From contig JAYKAV010000689.1 of NCBI GenBank assembly GCA_035582835.1, positions 186,001 through 250,000 on the forward strand: DNA of 64,000 nt, read 5' to 3'. A program made the translations under genes and the position numbers. Source of the stretch: Phoebastria nigripes (taxonomy: Eukaryota; Chordata; Aves; Procellariiformes; Diomedeidae). This document shows positions 36,964-50,100 of the stretch, piece after piece (position 1 is the first letter of the stretch; every line of letters begins with the position of its first letter). The notes beneath the pieces are model-generated. The model did no database searches. It saw only the letters and a list, made by a program, of their open reading frames with translations, and had not been told where the DNA came from.

Positions 36964-38888
36964 AAACTGCAGAGTAATTGCAATAAATAATAGAGAGTCT
37001 CTGATGCATTCATTAAATTCAAAATACAAATGGAAGTAATTTATTATACACAAGGAACAAAACAAGAGGAAATGTGTAAATGTCAGAAATGATGCAATAT
37101 GACTTCACTGTCCTTGAACATCAACTGAGTTTAATTAAGTGTGAGGCTACTCCAGAAATTGCCAAGGTTCTTCAAATGTTTCTTGTTTTCAGCCAGGTGA
37201 ATTGTTCGAGTTATTTTCTGATTTCACATGGTGTAGAAAAAGAGCAATCGAGTTGGAGTAGCTCTTAACAAATCTCAGTGGTACCAGTCTGGCTGTGGCT
37301 TCTTGCTGTGGTGAAAATCTCAACCTCTCAGTTTTAATATAGCTGACTAGTACTGATGCACCTGTGTAGGCCACCATGCTACAACTAATGACGGCTGCTC
37401 CAAGGTTGCACTGAGATGTGTTGGAAGGATTGTTCATTGCATCAGCTTTTCTACCCCAGCTATGCATCTTTAAGGAAAGACATGTTTGGTGTCACTGGCA
37501 TGGAAGAGCTCAACTGGAATTTCAAAAGCTGAAGGACATGGTGACCTGCAGCGTAACTGGTATTCGGACAGTTTTACGGGAAAGAATAGCTTAAGATACA
37601 GATTAACTTCTGTGCTCAATCTCTATTGCCGTAACTGAAGAAAATGTTTTAGTATATAACACCTTGAGAAGGCAATGCTGAATTTTTTTCTTTAGATCTT
37701 CTGGCATCATAAGTAAACTGGTAATTACGCCTGGCTACTCTTCTAGGTATGGGCACAACACTGCTCTTTGGAAATTCGTCTATTAGTTTTTCAGCTGATA
37801 AGATAGCTTCAATCTAAACAGAACAGGTCAGATGAAGTCTTGCTTCTTAAAATACATATATAGATTATGTTATCTAACATAAATAGAATATCATGTCATA
37901 AATAAATAAAATATACCACTTCAAATAGAACCAAGGGGCAAATCTCATTAGTCATATAAAAGGAAGCAAGTCAGAACTGACATGAAAAATAGGAAAGAAA
38001 AAAGCAAAACTGAATAAAGTATCTGAATTCCCCCACAATGCATTCTGCAATGTATTTGCTGATGCAGAATTGCCCTAATATTGAGCTAAATGGATTGCTT
38101 TTTGTTACTCAGTTATTCAGATGTGCTATACAATGTGTGAATGCTAAAATGCAATGTTGAAGCAGAGTTGCCAGTAAATTTCACTAGTTACCTAGTTGTG
38201 GTTGGTATCTGACAACATAAATATGAATCACAAAATATGATTCTTTTGCACGTGTGTCTGAATAAATGCAGATGTTTGGCAGCAGGAGCATCACAGACCC
38301 CAAACATACAGTCACAACAGAACATCTTTTGTTGAGCAATAAATGAAATCTTACTTCTTCCATTTGCACCAGATACAACAGCTGCAGCTGGTGTCGAAGT
38401 GTTGCTAACCAGGGCGATCATTCAGAAGAAGGAAGCAAATGCTTTGCCTTTTTTCTTGGTGCTTCAAAATGCGTATAGCCATGAATGGACAGCTCTGCTT
38501 TGTAAGCGCATGCTTAGTGCAGAGCTCAGAACAGTAAGAGGGCTACATGCTCCATAAATGAGAGAGGAAGTGTTGAGTTTATGCAGCACACATACTTTAC
38601 ATTTGTTTGCCCTAATCAGTAGCCAGAATAGTGCTTCAAACACCCAGAGTATTACAATTCTGAAAGATTTCTTGTAGCATTTCCCACTGCTGGCATTTTA
38701 AGGAAGTTTGCATTGAAATATAGGTTCACTATGGTATTTTTGTGCTTTTAATATTTGAAACCTAAGTCTTTATCAAGTCTTCTGTTGCTTCTCTGTTAAA
38801 ACATTGAAGAAGGCGTAGCGTGTCCTATTTGTTCATGTGTCAATATCAAACTGCTTCAACAGCGCAGTGGCTAGGTTATTGTCTAGAG

Positions 38889-39157
38889 CAGTGGTGTCCA
38901 ACCTTGGTTCTGGGGTGGGCGAAGTTCCTTAAGAATACCCAACAGGGTGTAAGTCACACCCTGCCCCTCTCATGTGGCTGGATTTGCTTTTATCACCTGA
39001 CCGTGAACACACGCGGATGTAAGTGATGTCTGTCTGTGGACCACACAACAGTACGTGTCCCGCCATGACTTGTGAGGAACTTGGGAAATGGTTCAACGTG
39101 GAATGAGACCAATGGCTGAATGTCCTGTTCTGAGCTGCAGTGGCCAGCAAACCACTG
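38889..39157. mobile_element. Possible non-autonomous hAT-like DNA transposon remnant
   Basis: The left end CAGTGGTGTCCAACC resembles hAT (Charlie-type) termini. It is preceded by GTCTAGAG, which fits the nTCTAGAn target preference known for that group. A possible right end, CAAACCACTG, is at 39148-39157; its complement starts CAGTGGTTTG and shares the first seven bases. The right flank does not repeat GTCTAGAG, so a target-site duplication is not confirmed and the right boundary is doubtful. No transposase is encoded. Confidence 0.3.
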
Positions 39158-42100
39158 ATGAGGCAGTACCACCTTACAGCTGTCCTAATGAACGTGTGAT
39201 GGATGTTTTTAGCAAGGTTTCATCTTCGATGAATGTGTTCATCTGTGTAACAGATGCAAATATACATTTCCCTGCCCTGAACTATCACCAAAGACAGGTT
39301 TTATACCCTTCTAACAAAGCATCGACAACTTTTTATTGTGTCCAGCTGACAGAAGTATATTTCAGTGAAACAGTATTATATCACAATTTATGTATTTGAT
39401 TGGGTATATTAAATAACCCCAAGAAGCTTGCTGCTAATACAATATTACTATTTCATCCTGCTCTAATTTATATATTTGTCTTTAACATCAGTATTTGATT
39501 TGAATCTCATTGACATTATCATTTGTCAGGAACTAATTCTGATGATCTTCGAATTCATCTGTTCTTTGTGCATTGGTCTCAGTGAAGACCATCATAGAAG
39601 GAGTAAAGGTTTGATCCCTGCAGTATACTTACACAATTATACACATCTGTGTTACAAGCATTTCAGCAAATATGTGGTGCGGGCTGCATTCTGTAATGCC
39701 ACTGTCTGAATTCATAAAACATATTTTCTTAAACCTTATTATATATGAAAATTGAAAAGAAAACTGGTGGATGAGGTATAAAATAGAATCAGCAACAGTT
39801 ATCTAGATGAAACATTTTTACAGAAGTGTCTGTTTTGATAAATGCTTCATAAATAAAATGAACAGTGGACTGATGGGTTCTGTGAGTGAACCTCCTCGAG
39901 GTTTATAATTCTGAAAGCATTTGGTATTGGCATAACCTGGCTCCCATCAGTCAGTGATAAAACTTTTGAATCAGAAGAGGTAGCAGAATGAACCATGACC
40001 CGAATGCTTCAAAAATCCTGCTCGTTGCGGGATTTTGTCTGTCTTAGTCCTCCCAGTCCTTCAGTTTAGAAGGTTTTATCACTCCTTTTTAAAAGAGCAA
40101 TTGTTTGTTTGATGGAACCAATATTCCCACAGAATAAGGCCCTGAGGCACAACTGTGGGAAGTTACAGTGACTGACCCCTAAGGAAAAAGACTTTCCTGG
40201 ATTCTCATTATTAGAAATCTTGTTATGTCAGAAAGTTTATTTTGTTCATTTAAAGAGCCAAACTACTAATAGGTCTTTTGGATTGAATTCAGCCCAGGAG
40301 TGATATTTTCGCACTGAATATGGATCACTATTCATACTCATTTTAGTCTGAAAAGTAGAACCCTGTTTGGATTATTAACTTTTGCTTGGTGACTTGGTGA
40401 TTAATTTGTACCTCAATATAAGAGATTCTTTCATTGTCTTTTTCCTTTTCTGATGAAAAGACAGTTATATTAATAAAATGGATATGAACACAGCAGTGCT
40501 AGTTTTTTTAAAAAATAGGTAATCCATTTTTTCAGCTAGTATGGGACAGTCATATTTGTTCAATTTGTGCAATTTAGTTGATGGTGGTTTTTTGTTTTTC
40601 AAAGAAAAAATAGATTTTAATACATCGGGGTGGGTTTCCATAAAGTCAGAAGCCCAAGGCTGCACAGAAATATGCTGAATTTTTCATGTGCTCACCACAT
40701 TTCCATGCACAAATCAAATTAATTGTGTGCAAGTTTTTGCTTGGGGCCTTGTGCTTCTGTTTTAAAAAGGAGGAGTCTTTTATTTTGTTTTATCTTAAAA
40801 CATCCTTTCTTAGGAATGCCTACAGATCAGTTTGACTCTGCAGCTCATGTTTGCTGTGGGGTAGTAGTAGAGGCAGTGGGAAAGTCAGGAATTAGACTGT
40901 ATTTATGCTCTGGGACTGTAACAAAGCTCTATCCTGCAATAGAGACTTGGTTCCACAAGTCCATAGTGCCTTTATAGCCAGACTGAATTCAAGCTGCCAA
41001 CAAATCCCGCCAGATCATCTTGGACCCCTTCTAAGAAAAAATAGGGAGAGAAAACTGCAGCAAGGGCAGCTGAGATGCATTGAAACAGTGATGCTGTTCC
41101 TGTAACCAAGCACATTTTATCTGAGAATGTAACCAAATATTTCTAACATACAGAGTGGTCCCAGGGATTTTCATTCTGGTGTTTGGAGGGCAGTCAATCT
41201 CCAAACTAGCATAGGTGTGTGTGGGTTTTTGGCTTTTCTTAAAATACAGGCATAGTCTGTCCTAACTCGTATCTCAAAGTATGGCCAGAAAGGCTAATAT
41301 AATAGACAAAGTGGTCAAGGTTGAGGTAGTTCATTTTGCAAATGTAGAAATGGGAGCATAGGAATTGATACGCTGTTTTGGACCGAGTTCGGCATAGAAT
41401 ATAGCTATGAATGGAAGGACAGATCCTGGTAATTTTTTAGTTGGTATTGCAAATTGAATGGTTATATATCAGGCATACAAGAGCTATGTGAGAAAAAAAG
41501 AACGTGAACTGCAGACACGTCTCAGTGAGACTCACCTGGGAGAAAAGGAAAGCCAAAGAGACATAGATCTGTCTGGGCTGGGGTCACATTATCTCTGGGG
41601 GTGTCCTGCCCTGTAATTATGTGATTGAAACTAGGCCATTTCTCTTTGCTCTCAACTTTGTTTATTATTGTTATTACTATTATAGTTACCAACATCCAAT
41701 GCACTTTGCCAAGCTAAACTGCAGCATTCTTGGTAACAGAATTCAGCGTATTTAGACTTCTTTCTACTCACCCGTCAGGTGAATCATAGCTCATACTCAA
41801 AGTATCCTCACTTTGGCCTTTTCCTGCTGCCCTTGACCAGCATGGAAGTGACTCTGGTGGGACATGGCTGCTGAATAGCAGGAGTTTTGAGAAGGAAGTG
41901 GTTAGTGTAAACCTACATACCCTATTTTTCCTGATAGCATATGCTGCTAAGAAATAATGACGTGGCCAAACTGACCGTAGAGTATGTTAGTATTTAATCA
42001 CCCTTGTTGTTCACAGTGAAGCAGTGTTTTTCAGTGTTGGCAGACAAAGGTGGCTCATGTGTGGGCCATGGAATTCATAATTTAATGCAGACAGCCCACT

Positions 42101-43459
42101 GTCGTGCCTTGCCAGTAGGTGAGTGTGGTCTGAGTACTGCATCATGGAAAGCAATGCGTATCATCGAAGTGTGTGTTGTGTTCTAGTTACATCCTGAAAG
42201 TTGAACTTGGCAGGCAATTTTATGAAATAACTAGGGGAAGGTAGAGGCCTATAAAATGATACTGACATGTGGATTGTGTTTCAGCAGGCACCTTTGGAGA
42301 GAGACATTCAGTTCCCAAGCTTTTGAGACATTGTGGAGAAGGAAAACACACGCAACTGACTTCTAAGCTTCCAGCTACATGCATCAATTAGAGCAGCACT
42401 TGAATAAATGCCAGATCTAAAATCAGGGACAGGAACAATCCTGAAATTATACCTGCACAAGCTGATATATTCAGTGTATTTGATCTGACAGGAAAGAATT
42501 TCATGCAGATTGCTAAAATAAAACTGACTCCTCCAAAGCTCCAAGAAGCTGTTCCTTCAAAGTGTCACTGCAGCTGGAAAGCTCTGAGTCCCAGAACTTT
42601 CCAGTTTGGGTAGCTATGAAATCTTGCTATTTGGTCAGGAGATTACAAAGAGAACCATTGCTGTTATAAATAAGGTTCTGCAGAGAGTAGTGTTCTTCCC
42701 TTCCAGCTCTGTAGGGCTGTGCTTTGTGGGGCAATGTTTCGACTAAGCAACCTGAAAGACTGGCATACCTGCGGTTACACTGTGGCACCTGATGCATAAA
42801 GGCACATGTTGGCTGTGTGTCAGGATAATACTGTTGTTTAGGAAATGATGTTTCTGTGTGACAAAACTGCAGAGAGAAAAGATTCAATTTGTGCTGATTA
42901 TTGAACAACTCTTATTATGGAATTTGGATCTGATTTTTCAAGGTGCACTCATCAATTAGGAGTAGTTGTGTGTGATTGGCACCACTGGAAATTGGGCTTA
43001 GTACTTGGGTATAAGACTAAAGGATTTCCATCCCTGGATTGTCTTTGCATCTCTCATAGGTGGAGAGAGTGGTACTTACCTCGCTGGTATTAGAACAGTA
43101 CATTACACCTTCTGCACTGGGACTCCATGTCGCTGGTAGGTGGGGAAGCTCATCATGTTAGTTTCCTAAGCCTTGTGATTACTTCATTTTTCTGTTTATT
43201 CCTTGCCTGAATCTGGTTACCTTGATTACTGGGTATTATTGCCAATGCAAACCTAGTAGCCACATTAGCTGGAGGAAGGAAAACTCTTGCCAGTTTCCTT
43301 TGACAGTTCATCTTTTAGTTGCCATCTGGTTGCTGGTATCAGGAGAAAACATGTTTTCCATCAGGAATAACAATTTTTTTCCTATAATGAACCACAGTAT
43401 CTTCATTATGTGCCGCTGATTAATTGAGTGAGAGGCAAGGCATGTAGGACTCTTGGTTC

Positions 43460-43472
43460 TTTTTTTTTTTTT
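43460..43472. repeat. Homopolymer T13
   Basis: Thirteen consecutive T on the plus strand. Confidence 0.9.
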
Positions 43473-46400
43473 GTATTAGATATTTTTATTAGGAATGGCC
43501 AGTTGCCAGTTTAGTTAGTTGTACGAGAGTAAGAAATAGTTTGCATGCCATGTGCGTACATGTTACATTTGGTTTTAGTATTAATCCTGACTGCTGTTTA
43601 TAGAAAGTTCATTGATGTGCCTGCTAAAATCTGCAATACATTGAAAAGTCACTTAACACCACTATCCACTGTTGGCTGGCATGATGCCTGTATGTATCTT
43701 ACAGAAAAAGTATATAGTCAGAAATGGAAGAATTTAATCAGGATTCAGGAATGGCCCTTTGAGAGAGACACTTGTGTTTAAATAGTGTAGTAATTGATTT
43801 GGGAAGACCACAAGGTAATCACTATAACTTTTTTCTTGGATTGGAAAATTCAAATTCCTCTCTCAGTTACACAGATGATGCCAGATTATGCGCTTCTCTT
43901 TCTTCCCACTCTCATTGTTATCTTCAGTGGCTCCAGTGGCTTTTTCTCATTATCATCAACCGGTGATCTTACTTTATCTGGCTGAGGGGAATGTACTCCC
44001 TCCCTCCCTCTTTCCAGTGCTCTCTGGCTCCAGAGAATTTGTTTGTCTGTTAATTCTCATTATTAGCTCCCCTGTGTATTCCTGCAGCCTTCCTCTTTTA
44101 GCCTCTTTTATTGCTACATTTCCTCTTGCCTTTGCCGTCTCTTTCTATCCATTTACATATGCTGAAAAAGTTCCTCAACCCTGCTGTTGTTAATGTTTAT
44201 ACAAGCTGGTTCATGTGAAGGAAATTAAGATGTTGTTTAGCCAAACTGTCTCACTGCACATTTTAATTTTCTAGATTTATGATAGAGCAGCTGTGGCTGA
44301 ATCCCATTTGAAAAACTTTTGGGATTTTTTCCTGTAAGTGTGAAATGATATAAACCCTTGGAAGGGAAGGAAGATTTTATCTAAAGCAATAACAGTAAAA
44401 CCTGTTTATGTTCAGGCTATTTGTAATACAAGACTGATGCATTCTTTCACCAGGAAATTTCTACCTAGAAGAATTGGCATTCTGATCAGAATTAAATCTG
44501 TAGCTTTGTGTTTTAATACATGTAGATGGGCCATATTTTGCAGTAAAACAATGTCACACTGCTTCTTCCCTCTCTGCCAGATTTCATCTGGGAAGAACAG
44601 TGAAGTGGTGTGGACACAGGGAAAAGCGGTAACAGAATTAATTCCCAATTTATTATTTTTAATGGGAACCTCGCACTTCCAGGTGTTTTCAGCAGCAGGC
44701 ATGGCCTAGCTTGATATCTAGGAATGCTTTTTTTTAACATAAAAATGCATACTAACCTGAGCTTCAATTCAACAATACAGGAAATGGAAATGGGTGCTCT
44801 TAAAAGGAAACACTTCTGGCTTCACAAACATTGTAGGTCTGTATTGAAACAAGCAAAGAATATACTAAGGAACCAGAGAATATAACATCAGCTTGAAAGG
44901 AACAGGAACAGTAGATTCTAAATAGGATTGATGATAAATAAAGTAAAACTATTCCACCTCCTCATGTCTTTTAACAACTTCAGCAGCCATCCAACTCTTC
45001 TATTTGCCATCAGTCATTGCAAGCGTGCAATATGTTCCTTATAATAAAGATATATCTTTATTGTATCTTTTTGACAGTTTTTAGCATCGTCCCAGAATTT
45101 GAGGCAGGTCAGTCTTCAGCCTCAGGGGGAAAGATTGTGTAGTCTTGTCTGAGACATCACTGCCTAACCCAGTAGTAGTGATTTTAGCTTTTATGTTACC
45201 GTGAAAGTCTTTCTAAAAGGTCATAAAGGTCTATTATTTTTTTTGTAACTTTCGAAAAAGATAGATCTCTTCTACTTTGCCATTTCTTGTTTAAGTGGAA
45301 AAAAATCAGTGGCATGAATGATGCTTGACACAAGGTAAGTGTCAACAAATCTTTTCACTGTTTGATTCTTCTTCCCAGCTGGCTGAGCAATTTCTGCTGA
45401 TTCCCCAAGATGAGTGGAGGGAGTATTGCTGGACAGACAGCTTATACAAATGTAACCGTTTTAATTGTGCTTTCACTGTTCGCATTCCTGTGTTAGGAAT
45501 GAGGGCTGTGCTTTAATCTAGAGCACAAAGCTCACACAGTGGGGTTTTCTGCTTTCTTATGTGCTGTTATTTTCTAACCTGCCATTTCTGCTTCTAAAAA
45601 GAATCAAATAAACAAAGGCAATAAAAACCCACTTCTTGGCACAGTCAAGTCTTAATTATCATCACTTGTGATGGAGAATAAGAAAACAATACAAATGTAT
45701 GATGAAAAGCAGAAAAATTTCCCTCAGGATCAGCCGTCACCTACTCTACTTGTGAGTGCCAGTTTGTTTCTTCAGCCATTTGCCTGTTTGGTTAAAGATA
45801 CTGGAAACATCCCAAAATCCTTTGGTTGCTGACAATCCCAGGGAAATCTTGGGAAGTTAACTTCAGATGTCAGGGCACTGGGCCAGTTTCCAGCAAATAA
45901 TTTTGAGCCCAGCTTCTATAAGGATTTGTGTCGCCCTAAAAAGCCCCCAAACTGCTGTTTTTCACCAGAAATTATACCTGATTATTTTAGAATTGACTGA
46001 AGGAGGGAGGTCCCGTGCAGTTTAGCTAGCATACCAAGCAGACCTGAGTGTTTGTGAATCCTGCGTACATGTGCACGGATTGCTCACAAGCTTGGTACAA
46101 AAGCCTGGTGTCACAGTCACCATCTGATCAAAAATAGTCAGCACTGAATTCTGCCCTCAATCAGTTGAAGGAAATTCCCTGTAGAAAGAGTTCAGGAGTG
46201 GACTGTACAGGAAGATTTGATGTAAGGGACAGTTTGGGTTTGTGTAGTCTTCCCTTGCCTAGTGAAGTATCCTGTTGACATCCAAAGTAATTTAGGTACT
46301 GTGAGACCTGTTCTCAAGAAGAGACCTTACAGGTTCCACAACTCTGAAGTCACAACAAAATGTGGGGATATGGCCGTTCTAAGTCTCAGCATTCATAGTA

Positions 46401-46727
46401 CTACATGAGATGGTAATAGAAATGTCCAGCTGATAAATTAATGGAATAACAGCAACTGGGAACAGAATGTGGCTCCTGTTTATCTGAGAACATTGTGGAC
46501 ATTGTCAGGTAAGCTCCCACGTTACGACTGTTCAAATTCAGAAACTGAAAAGTTTTCTTCAAAGCTGAATGTAACAATTGTTACTTGAGTCGTGATGCCA
46601 CATGTTCTGGTACCATTAGAGTTGTAGTTCGCATTGGTTTTGTACTTCAGGAGGACAACTATCAGTTTTATTACACTGCAATACTCATTACTGAGTTCTG
46701 AGTATGAGTTTTAGCTGTGTACTGACC

Positions 46728-46791
46728 TTGTTGTTGTTGTTGTTGTTGTTTCTGATTATAAGTGTGTGTGTGTGTTCTGAGTGTGTGTGTG
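46728..46791. repeat. (TTG)n and (GT)n compound microsatellite
   Basis: About seven TTG units (46728-46750) are followed after a short spacer by two GT dinucleotide runs (46762-46774 and 46781-46790). The Gln- and Thr/His-rich minus-strand open frame across it is a translation of the repeat. Confidence 0.92.
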
Positions 46792-47143
46792 AAGGAAGGC
46801 AGGACTTGGCCAGAAATCCTCTGAAGAGGTTTAAAAGTTAGGCACTGCAGCCTCTGTCCTTGTGAGATGGAGGGAGTGACAGAGGAATTGAAGAACTTGG
46901 CGAAGAAGAAAATAAAACTAGTGTCTGGCTGGAGAAGGGATGCTGACAGTGTTCTAAGTGAGATTGGGTAGAAAAAGGAAAACAAATTCACAGATTATCT
47001 GGAGAGGTTTGTAAGGACAAGGAGCACCAAACGTTGTAACACTGTGAAGCTTAATTCATTAAGTGGACCGAGGAAGGGCTGAGCTGGGTTAGGAAAAGCT
47101 TTGCACTCACTCTTTCACAATCTTTCTCACATACCTGCATGTG

Positions 47144-47168
47144 TACACAAACACATACACACACACAG
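47144..47168. repeat. (CA)n simple repeat
   Basis: An imperfect CA run on the plus strand, about 360 bp from the GT run at 46762-46790 and in inverted orientation to it. Confidence 0.85.
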
Positions 47169-50100
47169 TTACCTGGGACCTGCCCCAGTTGCCACTCCAG
47201 TGAGTGCCTATATAGACACAAAGGCAGGAGTGGTGCCAGTTTATCATTCTAACATCGTCGCCAGTGTGTTATCTTTGTACTGGCAAAAATGTTCCATTAT
47301 TTACCTAAACACTCAATCCCTGGTGAAGGTATGCAAATAAAGATTCCCACTTTTTTCTTTTAATCTCTGTCCTCTTTTTTGTAGCTTAGTGAGGAGCTGG
47401 GAAGATAGGTTAGTTTGAGTGGGAATTCAAGGAGTACTGGTTAGTAATGGAAACAAAACCAAGCCAGCCTGACGCAACAAGTTGGGTAAAAGTGGTTGAT
47501 GACAGGAACTTTGGTTTAGGGTGTTTCTGCTTGGAAATTTGGGGTTGTGGAGGCTACAAGCAGGAACACCGATAGAGATATTTTCTTTTTTACTATCGGG
47601 TCATAAATAGAGATGGACAATAATATCTTTCAGTTCTTGTTTATAATTTTATCTTAAATCATGACCCCAAATAATAAATCCCTATGGTATGCAGTAAAGG
47701 AGTCTGAAATGCAAAGATCGTTTGAGCAAAGTCCTGCAATGTGGGGAGTCAAACACTTCTGAACTTTTAATCACAGTCTAATGCCTTAAGTCCAGGCCAT
47801 TCTCCACCTTTCTCTTTGAGAGGAGGAAGAGCTGGACTTCAAATAATGTCATACCTTCCTGGGCAAAAGAGTTGTTAGACCATATTAATGTCAGTCTTAG
47901 CATGAGAAATGCTTTCAGAGCAGCTTGCCAGGAGACAGAGTCTGATCAGTGTTGTCTTTGGACAAGTCAGCTGAGATCACCTTATTAGAGTAAGATGTCT
48001 GAGACATCCCGGGCTTGAGCAAAGACTAAAAGATGGACTAGAGCAGGAGAAGACAACACATCAAACCAGATGAGTATCGATATGTTGGGGAAGCCAAAAG
48101 AGGCTCGCTTACATCGTTGTCCTAATGAACCAGTCAGGCCCCTTGTCTGCGATAGAGGAAGGAGAGTCTAAGTTATATTCGGCAAACTCTGTGAGAAGGT
48201 ATTGTTATAATTGGTACTATCATTGATAAAAATAAAAATCGTACTGTTTGTGGTGTATGAAGGGGGGATGTCAGGCCTATTCAGGTGGTTTTTCTCTGCC
48301 TCTTCCCACTCCTCAAGAAATTGGCATGATTATAGAAAGATGCTGGAAGTTACGTTGGGCTTCATCGTATTTTGGCAATGCTTCTAGAATGTGTGACTTT
48401 TTTCCTACATTTCTTTTTCCATAATGATTACACTGTGTCTGTGTATTCCTGACAGAGTTTTTGGGCAGTGTTTGGTGTCAGAATTTAAAACCGCTGAGGT
48501 CACCGAAATGGAATTCCTCCTTATGCCCAGGTTCTGTGGTCAAACTCAAAATCCCTTACACCACAAATGTAATGCTGTTGGCAGACTAAGTTACAACACA
48601 GTTGCCTCCCAATTCATTCGAAATACATTTTCAATTTGTAGTGAAGGAAAACAGACAGATCTGTAGTGAAAGAGTAACATAGTCAAAGCACTACATCACA
48701 GTGGGACATGAAATGTCATTTTGAGAAGTTTTTGAAAAGGAATGTCTGAAAATACTACGTGATCCTTTAAACATCTTTTGACCTTAAGAAAACACTTGAG
48801 TTCCTCAGTGAGACTGGTAAAGCATTACTTTGTTATCTTCGTGTACCAGATACAAAATCCATGTGACCTTGTACTCTTAGGTGAAGACAGGCAATTTATC
48901 ACTGAGGAGGATCACAATTTGAGTTTTTTTCTAGGTTGTACTTTTCTGCTTGTCACTGTGGGGACTAAAAACACAGGGATTGAAAATGGTGGCACTGATT
49001 TTTATCATTGACATAAATGAATACTCTGTCCAAACTGCTTTTCAAGATGGTATTGATTTCTTTAACAAAACCTTGCTACTTTACTGGAGAGACTGCTATC
49101 TGCACTTCCATTACTTCAGTCATTAGAAAGTGGCATTTCGAGAGCAAAGCCACCTCTGACAATATCTGCTTGCATATATTGACAATTACATATTGAAATG
49201 GAAGGCCCTGTGAATAGGCTTACCTATATTCTGAAACCGTGGATAGGATTCACAATTTACTGTCTCAGTGATCTGTAGTTAAAAATAAACTCAGCACTGG
49301 CTGACTAAGATTTAAATGAAAGGTTACTGCAACATAGCTAAATTAGTCCAATTTAGTTTAGCATAAACTAAAAAGTTAACATAAACTAAGAAGACGACAG
49401 CCCAGCTTGCCTTGGAGCAATTTGTCATGTTGCCAGAGGCAGGGTGCCCCACGTACCTCATTCCTACCGGTCTGTGGAGTTGCACTGCCCTTGGTGAGAT
49501 CGAGAGGGCACAGCCTGGCAAGAAATGTCAAAATATCATCAACTCTGACATAAGACAAATGCAAACAAAAAGGTGGAAGAGTGTTGTCATTTTTATTAGC
49601 AGGAGGCAGCAAAACCGATGTTGCTTTCTGTCTATAGCGCAAAGAAACACAAGGGGGAAACTAGTTTTCAGTCGCTCCTGTGCGTCATTGGAAGCTCTTC
49701 CTTTGCTGCTAATGGATCTGGGTAGGATAGCCTCATCTTTGAGGGCCACATACACAACACAAATTCAGAAATCTTGTGTTAGTGTCTAACAAGGCAGACG
49801 TTGTCAGGGCATCAGGAAATACCACAGTAGAGTGCCAGATTCCTAGTAATGCGCATCTCCTATGCAGCACATGGTTACCTGTGAGATGTCTTTTAGTTCA
49901 GGTTCATAGCTGGGTAGAAAGAGGCATAAACAGGTAGTGACTTAGATGTCTTAGGCTTGATCCTCAGACAGGGTCCTCCTCCTCTAATGCTTTCAATAAT
50001 CAGGAGGACAAAAAGTTATTTTTCATTTTCTCTTTCCTTGCACCATACAATGAAAGCAGGGAAAGAAAAGGAAAAAGGTTTTGTACAAATTAAGTGTAAA

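Larger units (their letters stand above)
35151..46727. other. Intergenic DNA, no gene recognised
   Basis: AT-rich unique sequence. It contains T-runs (10 T near 36498-36507, 13 T at 36951-36963 and 43460-43472), a possible hAT-like remnant (38889-39157) and a strong isolated plus-strand donor at 45335 (CACAAG then GTAAGTG). No open frame could be assigned to a family. Confidence 0.6.

Noticed and set aside
49412..49789. 125-codon plus-strand open frame
   Set aside because: No recognisable family and a competing open frame on the opposite strand; consistent with chance.
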